From Nemertoderma westbladi (taxonomy: Eukaryota; Xenacoelomorpha; Nemertodermatida; Nemertodermatidae), in the NCBI GenBank assembly GCA_032718475.1, contig JAUCBJ010000755.1, forward strand, positions 1 to 59,989: 59,989 nt of DNA. The letters run 5' to 3'. The notes under the pieces were generated by a model. It searched no databases and was not told the DNA's origin. It was given only the letters and a program-made list of their open reading frames with translations. Of this stretch, positions 44,264-57,431 are shown in pieces (within the stretch, counting starts at the first letter, position 1; each line of letters begins with the position of its first letter). Made by a program: the position numbers and the translations under genes.

Positions 44264-47200
44264 ATCTATCCTTCCCCTGTTACCCTAACCCCCCATCCCA
44301 TCTATACTATACTCACCCTCTCTATCTATCCTTCCCCTGTTACCCTAACCCCCCATCCCATCTATACTATACTCACCCTCTCCTTCCTTCCCCTGTTACC
44401 CTAACCCCCCATCCCATCTATACTATACTCACCCTCTCTATCTATCCTTCCCCTGTTACCCTAACCCCCCATCCCATCTATACTATACTCACCCTCTCCT
44501 TCCTTCCCCTGTTACCCTAACCCCCCATCCCATCTATACTATACTCACCCTCTCTATCTATCCTTCCCCTGTTACCCTAACCCCCCATCCCATCTATACT
44601 ATACTCACCCTCTCTATCTATCCTTCCCCTGTTACCCTAACCCCCCATCCCATCTATACTATACTCACCCTCTCTATCTATCCTTCCCCTGTTACCCTAA
44701 CCCCCCATCCCATCTATACTATACTCACCCTCTCCTTCCTTCCCCTGTTACCCTAACCCCCCATCCCATCTATACTATACTCACCCTCTCTATCTATCCT
44801 TCCCCTGTTACCCTAACCCCCCATCCCATCTATACTATACTCACCCTCTCTATCTATCCTTCCCCTGTTACCCTAACCCCCCATCCCATCTATACTATAC
44901 TCACCCTCTCTATCTTCCTTCCCCTGTTACCCTAACCCCCCATCCCATCTATACTATACTCACCCTCTCTATCTATCCTTCCCCTGTTACCCTAACCCCC
45001 CATCCCATCTATACTATACTCACCCTCTCTATCTATCCTTCCCCTGTTACCCTAACCCCCCATCCCATCTATACTATACTCACCCTCTCTATCTATCCTT
45101 CCCCTGTTACCCTAACCCCCCATCCCATCTATACTATACTCACCCTCTCCTTCCTTCCCCTGTTACCCTAACCCCCCATCCCATCTATACTATACTCACC
45201 CTCTCCTTCCTTCCCCTGTTACCCTAACCCCCCATCCCATCTATACTATACTCACCCTCTCTATCTATCCTTCCCCTGTTACCCTAACCCCCCATCCCAT
45301 CTATACTATACTCACCCTCTCTATCTATCCTTCCCCTGTTACCCTAACCCCCCATCCCATCTATACTATACTCACCCTCTCTATCTATCCTTCCCCTGTT
45401 ACCCTAACCCCCCATCCCATCTATACTATACTCACCCTCTCTATCTATCCTTCCCCTGTTACCCTAACCCCCCATCCCATCTATACTATACTCACCCTCT
45501 CTATCTATCCTTCCCCTGTTACCCTAACCCCCCATCCCATCTATACTATACTCACCCTCTCTATCTATCCTTCCCCTGTTACCCTAACCCCCCATCCCAT
45601 CTATACTATACTCACCCTCTCCTTCCTTCCCCTGTTACCCTAACCCCCCATCCCATCTATACTATACTCACCCTATCTATCTATCCTTCCCCTGTTACCC
45701 TAACCCCCCATCCCATCTATACTATACTCACCCTCTCTATCTATCCTTCCCCTGTTACCCTAACCCCCCATCCCATCTATACTATACTCACCCTCTCTAT
45801 CTATCCTTCCCCTGTTACCCTAACCCCCCATCCCATCTATACTATACTCACCCTCTCTATCTATCCTTCCCCTGTTACCCTAACCCCCCATCCCATCTAT
45901 ACTATACTCACCCTCTCTATCTATCCTTCCCCTGTTACCCTAACCCCCCATCCCATCTATACTATACTCACCCTCTCTATCTATCCTTCCCCTGTTACCC
46001 TAACCCCCCATCCCATCTATACTATACTCACCCTCTCCTTCCTTCCCCTGTTACCCTAACCCCCCATCCCATCTATACTATACTCACCCTCTCTATCTAT
46101 CCTTCCCCTGTTACCCTAACCCCCCATCCCATCTATACTATACTCACCCTCTCTATCTATCCTTCCCCTGTTACCCTAACCCCCCATCCCATCTATACTA
46201 TACTCACCCTCTCTATCTATCCTTCCCCTGTTACCCTAACCCCCCATCCCATCTATACTATACTCACCCTCTCTATCTATCCTTCCCCTGTTACCCTAAC
46301 CCCCCATCCCATCTATACTATACTCACCCTCTCTATCTATCCTTCCCCTGTTACCCTAACCCCCCATCCCATCTATACTATACTCACCCTCTCTATCTAT
46401 CCTTCCCCTGTTACCCTAACCCCCCATCCCATCTATACTATACTCACCCTCTCTCTTCCTTCCCCTGTTACCCTAACCCCCCATCCCATCTATACTATAC
46501 TCACCCTCTCTATCTATCCTTCCCCTGTTACCCTAACCCCCCATCCCATCTATACTATACTCACCCTCTCTATCTATCCTTCCCCTGTTACCCTAACCCC
46601 CCATCCCATCTATACTATACTCACCCTCTCCTTCCTTCCCCTGTTACCCTAACCCCCCATCCCATCTATACTATACTCACCCTCTCTATCTATCCTTCCC
46701 CTGTTACCCTAACCCCCCATCCCATCTATACTATACTCACCCTCTCTATCTATCCTTCCCCTGTTACCCTAACCCCCCATCCCATCTATACTATACTCAC
46801 CCTCTCTATCTATCCTTCCCCTGTTACCCTAACCCCCCATCCCATCTATACTATACTCACCCTCTCTATCTATCCTTCCCCTGTTACCCTAACCCCCCAT
46901 CCCATCTATACTATACTCACCCTCTCTATCTATCCTTCCCCTGTTACCCTAACCCCCCATCCCATCTATACTATACTCACCCTCTCCTTCCTTCCCCTGT
47001 TACCCTAACCCCCCATCCCATCTATACTATACTCACCCTCTCTATCTATCCTTCCCCTGTTACCCTAACCCCCCATCCCATCTATACTATACTCACCCTC
47101 TCTATCTATCCTTCCCCTGTTACCCTAACCCCCCATCCCATCTATACTATACTCACCCTCTCCTTCCTTCCCCTGTTACCCTAACCCCCCATCCCATCTA

Positions 47201-50200
47201 TACTATACTCACCCTCTCTATCTATCCTTCCCCTGTTACCCTAACCCCCCATCCCATCTATACTATACTCACCCTCTCTATCTATCCTTCCCCTGTTACC
47301 CTAACCCCCCATCCCATCTATACTATACTCACCCTCTCTATCTATCCTTCCCCTGTTACCCTAACCCCCCATCCCATCTATACTATACTCACCCTCTCTA
47401 TCTATCCTTCCCCTGTTACCCTAACCCCCCATCCCATCTATACTATACTCACCCTCTCCTTCCTTCCCCTGTTACCCTAACCCCCCATCCCATCTATACT
47501 ATACTCACCCTATCTATCTATCCTTCCCCTTTTACCCTAACCCCCCATCCCATCTATACTATACTCACCCTCTCCTTCCTTCCCCTGTTACCCTAACCCC
47601 CCATCCCATCTATACTATACTCACCCTCTCTATCTATCCTTCCCCTGTTACCCTAACCCCCCATCCCATCTATACTATACTCACCCTCTCTATCTATCCT
47701 TCCCCTGTTTCCCTAACCCCCCATCCCATCTATACTATACTCACCCTCTCTATCTATCCTTCCCCTGTTACCCTAACCCCCCATCCCATCTATACTATAC
47801 TCACCCTCTCTATCTATCCTTCCCCTGTTACCCTAACCCCCCATCCCATCTATACTATACTCACCCTCTCCTTCCTTCCCCTGTTACCCTAACCCCCCAT
47901 CCCATCTATACTATACTCACCCTCTCCTTCCTTCCCCTGTTACCCTAACCCCCCATCCCATCTATACTATACTCACCCTCTCTATCTATCCTTCCCCTGT
48001 TACCCTAACCCCCCATCCCATCTATACTATACTCACCCTCTCCTTCCTTCCCCTGTTACCCTAACCCCCCATCCCATCTATACTATACTCACCCTCTCTA
48101 TCTATCCTTCCCCTGTTACCCTAACCCCCCATCCCATCTATACTATACTCACCCTCTCTATCTATCCTTCCCCTGTTACCCTAACCCCCCATCCCATCTA
48201 TACTATACTCACCCTCTCTATCTATCCTTCCCCTGTTACCCTAACCCCCCATCCCATCTATACTATACTCACCCTCTCTATCTATCCTTCCCCTGTTACC
48301 CTAACCCCCCATCCCATCTATACTATACTCACTCACCCTCTCCTTCCTTCCCCTGTTACCCTAACCCCCCATCCCATCTATACTATACTCACCCTATCTA
48401 TCTATCCTTCCCCTTTTACCCTAACCCCCCATCCCATCTATACTATACTCACCCTCTCCTTCCTTCCCCTGTTACCCTAACCCCCCATCCCATCTATACT
48501 ATACTCACCCTCTCTATCTATCCTTCCCCTGTTTCCCTAACCCCCCATCCCATCTATACTATACTCACCCTCTCTATCTATCCTTCCCCTTTTACCCTAA
48601 CCCCCCATCCCATCTATACTATACTCACCCTCTCTATCTATCCTTCCCCTGTTACCCTAACCCCCCATCCCATCTATACTATACTCACCCTCTCTATCTA
48701 TCCTTCCCCTGTTACCCTAACCCCCCATCCCATCTATACTATACTCACCCTCTCTATCTATCCTTCCCCTGTTACCCTAACCCCCCATCCCATCTATACT
48801 ATACTCACCCTCTCCTTCCTTCCCCTGTTACCCTAACCCCCCATCCCATCTATACTATACTCACCCTCTCTATCTATCCTTCCCCTGTTACCCTAACCCC
48901 CCATCCCATCTATACTATACTCACCCTCTCTATCTATCCTTCCCCTGTTACCCTAACCCCCCATCCCATCTATACTATACTCACCCTCTCCTTCCTTCCC
49001 CTGTTACCCTAACCCCCCATCCCATCTATACTATACTCACCCTCTCTATCTATCCTTCCCCTGTTACCCTAACCCCCCATCCCATCTATACTATACTCAC
49101 CCTCTCTATCTATCCTTCCCCTGTTACCCTAACCCCCCATCCCATCTATACTATACTCACCCTCTCTATCTATCCTTCCCCTGTTACCCTAACCCCCCAT
49201 CCCATCTATACTATACTCACCCTCTCTATCTATCCTTCCCCTGTTACCCTAACCCCCCATCCCATCTATACTATACTCACCCTCTCCTTCCTTCCCCTGT
49301 TACCCTAACCCCCCATCCCATCTATACTATACTCACCCTATCTATCTATCCTTCCCCTTTTACCCTAACCCCCCATCCCATCTATACTATACTCACCCTC
49401 TCCTTCCTTCCCCTGTTACCCTAACCCCCCATCCCATCTATACTATACTCACCCTCTCTATCTATCCTTCCCCTGTTACCCTAACCCCCCATCCCATCTA
49501 TACTATACTCACCCTCTCTATCTATCCTTCCCCTGTTTCCCTAACCCCCCATCCCATCTATACTATACTCACCCTCTCTATCTATCCTTCCCCTGTTACC
49601 CTAACCCCCCATCCCATCTATACTATACTCACCCTCTCTATCTATCCTTCCCCTGTTACCCTAACCCCCCATCCCATCTATACTATACTCACCCTCTCCT
49701 TCCTTCCCCTGTTACCCTAACCCCCCATCCCATCTATACTATACTCACCCTCTCCTTCCTTCCCCTGTTACCCTAACCCCCCATCCCATCTATACTATAC
49801 TCACCCTCTCTATCTATCCTTCCCCTGTTACCCTAACCCCCCATCCCATCTATACTATACTCACCCTCTCCTTCCTTCCCCTGTTACCCTAACCCCCCAT
49901 CCCATCTATACTATACTCACCCTCTCTATCTATCCTTCCCCTGTTACCCTAACCCCCCATCCCATCTATACTATACTCACCCTCTCTATCTATCCTTCCC
50001 CTGTTACCCTAACCCCCCATCCCATCTATACTATACTCACCCTCTCTATCTATCCTTCCCCTGTTACCCTAACCCCCCATCCCATCTATACTATACTCAC
50101 CCTCTCTATCTATCCTTCCCCTGTTACCCTAACCCCCCATCCCATCTATACTATACTCACTCACCCTCTCCTTCCTTCCCCTGTTACCCTAACCCCCCAT

Positions 50201-50879
50201 CCCATCTATACTATACTCACCCTATCTATCTATCCTTCCCCTTTTACCCTAACCCCCCATCCCATCTATACTATACTCACCCTCTCCTTCCTTCCCCTGT
50301 TACCCTAACCCCCCATCCCATCTATACTATACTCACCCTCTCTATCTATCCTTCCCCTGTTTCCCTAACCCCCCATCCCATCTATACTATACTCACCCTC
50401 TCTATCTATCCTTCCCCTTTTACCCTAACCCCCCATCCCATCTATACTATACTCACCCTCTCTATCTATCCTTCCCCTGTTACCCTAACCCCCCATCCCA
50501 TCTATACTATACTCACCCTCTCCTTCCTTCCCCTGTTACCCTAACCCCCCATCCCATCTATACTATACTCACCCTCTCTATCTATCCTTCCCCTGTTACC
50601 CTAACCCCCCATCCCATCTATACTATACTCACCCTCTCTATCTATCCTTCCCCTGTTTCCCTAACCCCCCATCCCATCTATACTATACTCACCCTCTCTA
50701 TCTATCCTTCCCCTGTTACCCTAACCCCCCATCCCATCTATACTATACTCACCCTCTCTATCTATCCTTCCCCTGTTACCCTAACCCCCCATCCCATCTA
50801 TACTATACTCACCCTCTCCTTCCTTCCCCTGTTACCCTAACCCCCCATCCCATCTATACTATACTCACTCACCCTCTCA
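44264..50879. repeat. 60/56-bp satellite, about 113 units (6.6 kb)
   Basis: Each unit holds cttcccctgttaccctaacc, then ccccatcccatctatactat, then actcaccctctctatctatc. The 56-bp form lacks 4 bp in the last part (ctctccttc). Rarer variants (cccctttta, gtttccc, actcactcacc) recur at roughly 0.9-kb intervals in the right half, which indicates higher-order repeats. Each unit has four C tracts (cccc, ccc, cccccc, ccc), one of them in a telomere-like ccctaacccc. There is no coding frame. Confidence 0.98.
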
Positions 50880-50894
50880 TTCAATTGCTTTCAG

Positions 50895-51026
50895 CTCCAT
50901 CTCTAGCTGCCGATGTTGTGGGATTCAGCGCTACCAACTACAGGAACAGCGCTTTCGCAAAACAGTTTAGGATGTTATCCCTGGAAGAGGATCAGCAATC
51001 CGACACCAGAGACCAGGAGTATCACT
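50895..51026 (+). CDS. Internal exon of an unidentified host gene (exon A)
   Basis: A good acceptor (caattgctttcag at 50882-50894) and a good donor (CT|gtaagg, GT at 51027-51028) bracket 132 bp. It encodes LAADVVGFSATNYRNSAF and FRMLSLEEDQQSDTRDQEY, with balanced base composition unlike the flanking satellites. The acceptor lies 15 bases after the end of the 60-bp satellite. The exon enters and leaves in phase 1. Its one-base overhang joins in frame with the two-base start of the exon at 57432. Function not recognised; the sequence is hydrophilic and contains no known domain that I can name. Confidence 0.6.
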
Positions 51027-51152
51027 GTAAGGAGACATGTTGTCCTGTTATAAGTAAATTAATTTCTGTATCGTAAAAAACTTATTCAGTTTAGATTAGT
51101 TTTTTGTATATATGTTAACCTGTGGTACCTGTACTTCAGTGAAGAGCTATGA

Positions 51153-54100
51153 CAAAGTTTGTAAGACTGAAAGGACCCCGGTTCGAATCCTTATTGCAGC
51201 ACAAGGTTTGTGAGAGTGAAAGGACCCCGGTTCGAATCCTTGTCGCAGCACAAAGTTTGTGAGACTGAAAGGACCCCGGTTCGAATCCTTGTTGCATCAC
51301 AAAGTTTGTGAGACTGAAAGGACCCCGGTGTTGTATCACAAAGTTTGTGACACTGAAAGGACCCCGGTTCGAATCCTTGTTGCAGCACAAAGTTTGTGAG
51401 ACTGATATCACCCCGGTCCGAATCCTTGTTGCAGCACAAAGTTTGTGAGACTGAAAGGACCCCGGTTCAAATCCTTATTGCAGCACAAAGTTTGTGAGAC
51501 TGAAAGGACCCCGGTTCGAATCCTTGTTGCATCACAAAGTTTGTGAGACGGAAAGGACCCCGGTTCGAATCCTTGTTGCATCACAAAGTTTGTGAGACGG
51601 AAAGGACCCCGGTTCGAATCCTTGTTGCAGCACAAAGTTTGTGACACTGAAAGGACCCCGGTTCGAATCCTTGTTGCATCACAACGTTTGTGAGACTGAA
51701 AGGACCCCGGTTCGAATCCTTGTTGCATCGCAAAGTTTGTGAAACTGAAAGGACCCCGGTTCGAATCCTTGTTGCATCACAAAGTTTGTGAGACTGAAAG
51801 GACCCCGGTTCGAATCCTTGTTGCATCACAAAGTTTGTGAGACTGAAAGGACCCCGGTTCGAATCCTTGTTGCATCACAAAGTTTGTGAGACTGAAAGGA
51901 CCCCGGTTCGAATCCTTGTTGCATCACAAAGTTTGTGAGACTGAAAGGACCCCGGTTCGAATCCTTGTTGCATCGCAAAGTTTGTGAAACTGAAAGGACC
52001 CCGGTTCGAATCCTTGTTGCATCACAAAGTTTGTGAGACTGAAAGGACCCCGGTTCGAATCCTTGTTGCATCACAAAGTTTGTGAGACTGAAAGGACCCC
52101 GGTTCGAATCCTTGTTGCATCACAAAGTTTGTGAGACTGAAAGGACCCCGGTTCGAATCCTTGTTGCAGCACAAAGTTTGTGAGACTGAAAGGACCCCGG
52201 TTCGAATCCTTGTTGCATCACAAAGTTTGTGAGACTGAAAGGACCCCGGTTCGAATCCTTGTTGCATCACAAAGTTTGTGAGACTGAAAGGACCCCGGTG
52301 TTGTATCACAAAGTTTGTGAGCTGAAAGGACCCCGGTTCGAATCCTTGTGGCATCACAAAGTTTGTGAGACTCAAAGGTCCCCGGTTCGAATCCTTGTTG
52401 CAGCACAAAGTTTGTTAGACTGATAGCACCCCGGTCCGAATCCTTGTTGCAGCACAAAGTTTGTGAGACTGAAAGGACCCCGGTTCGAATCCTTGTTGCA
52501 GCACAACGTTTGTGAGACTGAAAGGACCCCGGTTTGAATCCTTATTGCAGCACAAAGTTTGTGAGACTGAAAGAACCCCGGCTCGAATCCTTGTTGCATC
52601 ACAAAGTTTGTGAGATGGAAAGGACCCCGGTTCGAATCCTTGTTGCATCACAAAGTTTGTGAGACGGAAAGGACCCCGGTTCGAATCCTTGTTGCATCAC
52701 AAAGTTTGTGAGACGGAAAGGACCCCGGTTCGAATCCTTGTTGCATCACAAAGTTTGTGAGACGGAAAGGACCCCGGTTCGAATCCTTCTCGCAGCACAA
52801 AGTTTGTGAGACTGAAAGGACCCCGGTTCGAATCCTTGTTGCAGCACAAAGTTTGTGAGACTGAAAGGACCCCGGTTCGAATCCTTGTTGCATCACAAAG
52901 TTTGTGAGACTGAAAGGACCCCGTTTCGAATCCTTGTATCACAAAGTTTGTGAGACGGAAGGGACCCCGGTTCGAATCCATGTCGCAGCACAACGTTTGT
53001 GAGACTGAAAGGACCCCGGTTTGAATCCCTGTTTCATCACAAAGTTTGTGAGACTCAAAGGTCCCCGTTTCGAATCCTTGTTGCATCACAAAGTTTGTGA
53101 GACTCAAAGGTCCCCGGTTCGAATCCTTGTTGCAGCACAAAGTTTGTGAGACTGAAAGGACCCCGGTTCGAATCCTTGTTGCAGCACAAAGTTTGTGACA
53201 CTGAAAGGACCCCGGTTCGAATCCTTGTTGCATCACAAAGTTTGTGAGCTGAAAGGACCCCGGTTCGAATCCATGTCGCAGCATAAAGTTTGTGAGACTG
53301 AAAGGACCCCGGTTCGAATCCTTGTTGCATCACAAAGTTTGTGAGCTGAAAGGACCCCGGTTCGAATCCATGTCGCAGCACAAAGTTTGTGAGACTCAAA
53401 GGTCCCCGGTTCGAATCCTTGTTGTAGCACAAAGTTTGTGAGACTGATAGCACCCCGGTCCGAATCCTTATTGCAGCACAAAGATTGTGAGACTGAAAGG
53501 ACCCCGGTTCGAATCCTTGTTGCATCACAAAGTTTGTGAGACTGAAAGGACCCCGTTCGAATCCTTGTTGCATCACAAAGTTTGTGAGACTGAAAGGACC
53601 ACGTTCGAATCCTTGTTGCATCACAAAGTTTGTGAGCTGAAAGGACCCCGGTGTTGTATCACAAAGTTTGTGAGACTGAAGGGACCCCGGTTCGAATCCA
53701 TGTCGCAGCACAACGTTTGTGAGACTGAAAGGACCCCGGTTCGAATCCATGTCGCAGCATAAAGTTTGTGAGTCTGAAAGGACCCCGGTTCGAATCCTTG
53801 TTGCATCACAAAGTTTGTGAGCTGAAAGGACCCCGGTTCGAATCCATGTCGCAGCACAAAGTTTGTGAGACTCAAAGGTCCCCGGTTCGAATCCTTGTTG
53901 TAGCACAAAGTTTGTGAGACTGATAGCACCCCGGTCCGAATCCTTATTGCAGCACAAAGATTGTGAGACTGAAAGGACCCCGGTTCGAATCCTTGTTGCA
54001 TCACAAAGTTTGTGAGACTGAAAGGACCCCGTTCGAATCCTTGTTGCATCACAAAGTTTGTGAGACTGAAAGGACCACGTTCGAATCCTTGTTGCATCAC

Positions 54101-56093
54101 AAAGTTTGTGAGCTGAAAGGACCCCGGTGTTGTATCACAAAGTTTGTGAGACTGAAGGGACCCCGGTTCGAATCCATGTCGCAGCACAACGTTTGTGAGA
54201 CTGAAAGGACCCCGGTTCGAATCCTTGTTGCATCACAAAGTTTGTGAGACTCAAAGGACCCCGGTTCGGATCCTTGTTGCAGCACAAAGTTTGTGAGACT
54301 GAAAGGACCCGGTTCGAATCCCTGTTGCATCACAAAGTTTGTGAGACTGAAAGGACCCCGGTGTTGTATCACAAAGTTTGTGAGACTGAAGGGACCCCGG
54401 TTCGAATCCATGTCGCAGCACAACGTTTGTGAGACTGAAAGGATCCCGGTTCGAATCCTTGTTTCAGCACAAAGTTTGTGAGACTGAAAGTACCCCGGTT
54501 CGAATCTTTGTTGCAGCACAAAGTTTGTGACACTGAAAGGACCCCGGTTCGAATCCTTGTTGCATCACAAAGTTTGTGAGACTGAAATGACCCCGGTTCG
54601 AATCCTTGTTGCATCACAAAGTTTGTGAGACTGAAAGGACCCCGGTTCGAATCCTTGTTGCATCACAAAGTTTGTTAGACTGAAAGGACCCCGGTGTTGC
54701 ATCACAAAGTTTGTGACCTGAAAGGACCCCGGTTCGAATCCATGTCGCAGCACAAAGTTTGTGAGACTGAAAGGACCCCGGTTCGAATCCTTGTTGCATC
54801 ACAAAGTTTGTGAGCTGAAAGGACCCCGGTTTGAATCCATGTCGCAGCACAAAGTTTGTGAGACTCAAAGGTCCCCGGTTCGAATCCTTGTTGTATCACA
54901 AAGTTTGTGAGACTGAAAGGACCCGGTTCGAATCCTTGTTGCATCACAAAGTTTGTGAGACAGAAAGGACCCCGGTTCGAATCCTTCTCGCAGCACTAAG
55001 TTTGTGAGACTGAAAGGACCACGGTTCGAATCCTCGTTGCAGCACAAAGTTTGTGAGACTGAAAGGACCCCAGTTCGAATCCTTGTTGCAGCACAAAGAT
55101 TGTGAGACTGAAAGGACCTCGGTTCGAATACTTGTTGCAGCACAAAGATTGTGAGACTGAAAGGTCCCCGGTTCGAATCCTTGTTGCATCACAAAGTTTG
55201 TGAGACTCAAAGGTCCCCGGTTCGAATCCCTATTGTTGCACCAAGTTTGTGAGACTGAAAGGACCCCGGTTTGAATCCTTGTTGCAGCACAAAGATTGTG
55301 AGACTGAAAGGACTCCGGTTCGAATCCTTGTTGCAGCACAAAGATTGTGAGACTGAAAGGTCCCTGGTTCGAATCCTTGTTGCATCACAAAGTTTGTGAG
55401 ACTCAAAGGTCCCCGGTTCGAATCCTTATTGTAGCACCAAGTTTGTGAGACTGAAAGGACCCCGGTTCGAATCCTTGTTGCAGCACAAAGATTGTGAGAC
55501 TGAAAGGACCCCGGTTCGAATCCTTGTTGCAGCAAAAAGATTGTGAGACTGAAAGAACCCCGGTTCGAATCCCTATTGTTGCACCAAGTTTGTAAGACTG
55601 AAAGGACCCCGGTTCGAATCCTTGTTGCAGCACAAAGATTGTGAGACTGAAAGGACCCCGGTTCGAATCCTTGTTGCAGCACAAAGATTGTGAGACTGAA
55701 AGGACCCCGGTTCGAATACTTGTTGCAGCACAAAGATTGTGAGACTGAAAGGTCCCCGGTTCGAATCCTTGTTGCATCACAAAGTTTGTGAGACTCAAAG
55801 GTTCCCGATTCGAATCCCTATTGTTGCACCAAGTTTGTGAGACTGAAAGGACCCCGGTTCGAATCCTTGTTGCAGCACAAAGATTGTGAGACTGAAAGGA
55901 CCCCGGTTCGAATCCTTGTTGCAGCACAAAGATTGTGAGAATGAAAGGTCCCCGGTTCGAATCCTTGTTGCAGCACAAAGTTTGTGAGACTGAAAGGACC
56001 CCGGTTCGAATCCTTGTTGCATCACAAAGTTTGTGAGACTCAAAGGTCCCCGGTTCGAATCCTTATTGTAGCACCAAGTTTGTGAGACTGAAA
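51153..56093 (+). repeat. 49-bp tandem array, about 100 units, most with a tRNA-type B box
   Basis: Each unit carries gtttgtgagactgaaaggac, then cccGGTTCGAATCC, then ttgttgcatcacaaa. GGTTCGAATCC fits the RNA polymerase III B-box consensus (GGTTCGANNCC) exactly. No A box is visible in the unit, and the T-arm stem would pair poorly, so these are not tRNA genes. Variants: gcatc/gcagc before acaaa, gactcaaaggtcc, and a deleted form ccccggtgttgtatcac. Long minus-strand frames are artefacts of a stop-free unit whose length is not a multiple of three. Confidence 0.96.
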
Positions 56094-56573
56094 TGGTTTG
56101 ATTCCTCGTCGAAATTTATCAATAAATAAATATTTTTTAATTAGTTTTCAATGGAAATTGCAAATTTAAAATTGTAAATTTTACTGTAATTTGAAATTCA
56201 AATATTGATATATAAATTCAATTTTTAGTATTATGTTCAATTAATTGTGCAATAATTAAGTATTATTATGGAAGTAACGGAAGCAAATTATAAATCAAAT
56301 CACTTTGTTAGGGCATATCGGTTTATCACACTCTGATCATCACACTTTACAGTGTGATGATCCGAGTAGCTTTGTTACACGAACGAACGTTAGTGAGTGA
56401 GTGGAAATAAAGCCACGAGGATCAGAACACTGTAGAGTACTTTGCAACAAGTATGTATGTAGTTTTATTCCAAAATTGTAACATTACGAAAGGATTGTAC
56501 ATATTACATTATAAGTGATAGAAACTGAACAAATTATATTAGTTGCTGTATAAATAAATGTAAAAATGACATA

Positions 56574-56741
56574 AATTATGTTATAAATAAGTTAGCTTAT
56601 ATTTATGGTGGCGTTAATTATGTTATAAATAAGTTAGCTTATATTTATGGTGGCGTTAATTATGTTATAAATAAGTTAGCTTATATTTATGGTGGCGTTA
56701 ATTATGTTATAAATAAGTTAGCTTATATTTATTGTGGCGTT
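56574..56741. repeat. 42-bp tandem repeat, 4 copies, inside the MITE
   Basis: Four near-identical units beginning aattatgttataaataagtt and ending tatttatggtggcgtt. Confidence 0.93.
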
Positions 56742-56845
56742 TGGAGCCATGTTAATAGTTTATAGCTACTGGATACTAATAGCTATACCCCGCCTACCGG
56801 TAAGTAATGCAGTTGGCCTATCTGGCATTCAGGCAAATTTCCACC

Positions 56846-56936
56846 TATTGTTTACGTGGTATCCAATGACGGCGTTAAGTAATGTACCCGTAGTGGACAT
56901 TACTTAACGCCGTCATGGGTTACCACGTAAACAATA
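56846..56936. repeat. Long palindrome (40-bp arms, 11-bp loop)
   Basis: Arms 56846-56885 and 56897-56936 are almost perfect reverse complements (gacggcgttaagtaatgt against acattacttaacgccgtc). This is a likely hairpin; the arms also share ggcgtta with the neighbouring 42-bp units. Confidence 0.9.
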
Positions 56937-57431
56937 ACACCAAATACAATACTAAATGTACAGGCCAATACAATGCTGTAATGTCCTCTAAAGTTGTAAA
57001 GTGCTAAATAACAACTCGCTGTTAATACTAACGGCGTTGAGTAATGTTACAATTTTGGAATAAATGTTAATTACCAACGTAAATATACTGATTTAGAATA
57101 TATAATGCGAATTTAACAGAATAAACTTCTAGATCATTGATTGGATAAATATATTATTTATTATCCTCATTTTTGGAAGATTGATTGGTTACATACCGGT
57201 ACATTATTATCCGCAAATGAGGAAAGAAGTTGAACTTATTTTACACCACTAGTGCTCGTTAAATAAAATCCCTCGAGATTATTTAGAAAAATTTTCTATG
57301 TATTTTTTTACCAACATAAAAAAAAGTAACCTTGGTTTACAGTTTACACCAAAAAAAAAGCCGCTGACCTACAGTTTAATACCTTTGTATTAACGTCTAC
57401 TAAAACAACTGACTTGTAATTCCCTGTTTAG

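Larger units (their letters stand above)
56464..57064. mobile_element. MITE-like element, 601 bp, with 24-bp perfect terminal inverted repeats
   Basis: The left end 56464-56487 (tttattccaaaattgtaaca and 4 more bases) is the exact reverse complement of 57041-57064. There is no ORF, so it is non-autonomous. It contains a 42-bp repeat in four copies and a strong palindrome. The target-site duplication is unclear. It lies within the host intron between the two exons; 57065-57430 holds nothing else that I can name. Confidence 0.75.

Noticed and set aside
44264-50879. CRISPR array
   Set aside because: There is direct tandem repetition with no unique spacers; the arrays here are eukaryotic satellites and there are no cas genes.
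44264-50879. True telomere
   Set aside because: Only one CCCTAA-like hexamer occurs per 56-60 bp unit, and the array is internal with an exon after it.
51153-56093. Cluster of tRNA genes, suggested by repeated GGTTCGAATCC
   Set aside because: The 49-bp unit is shorter than a tRNA, has no A box or anticodon arm, and its T-arm stem pairs poorly. Only the B box is tRNA-like.
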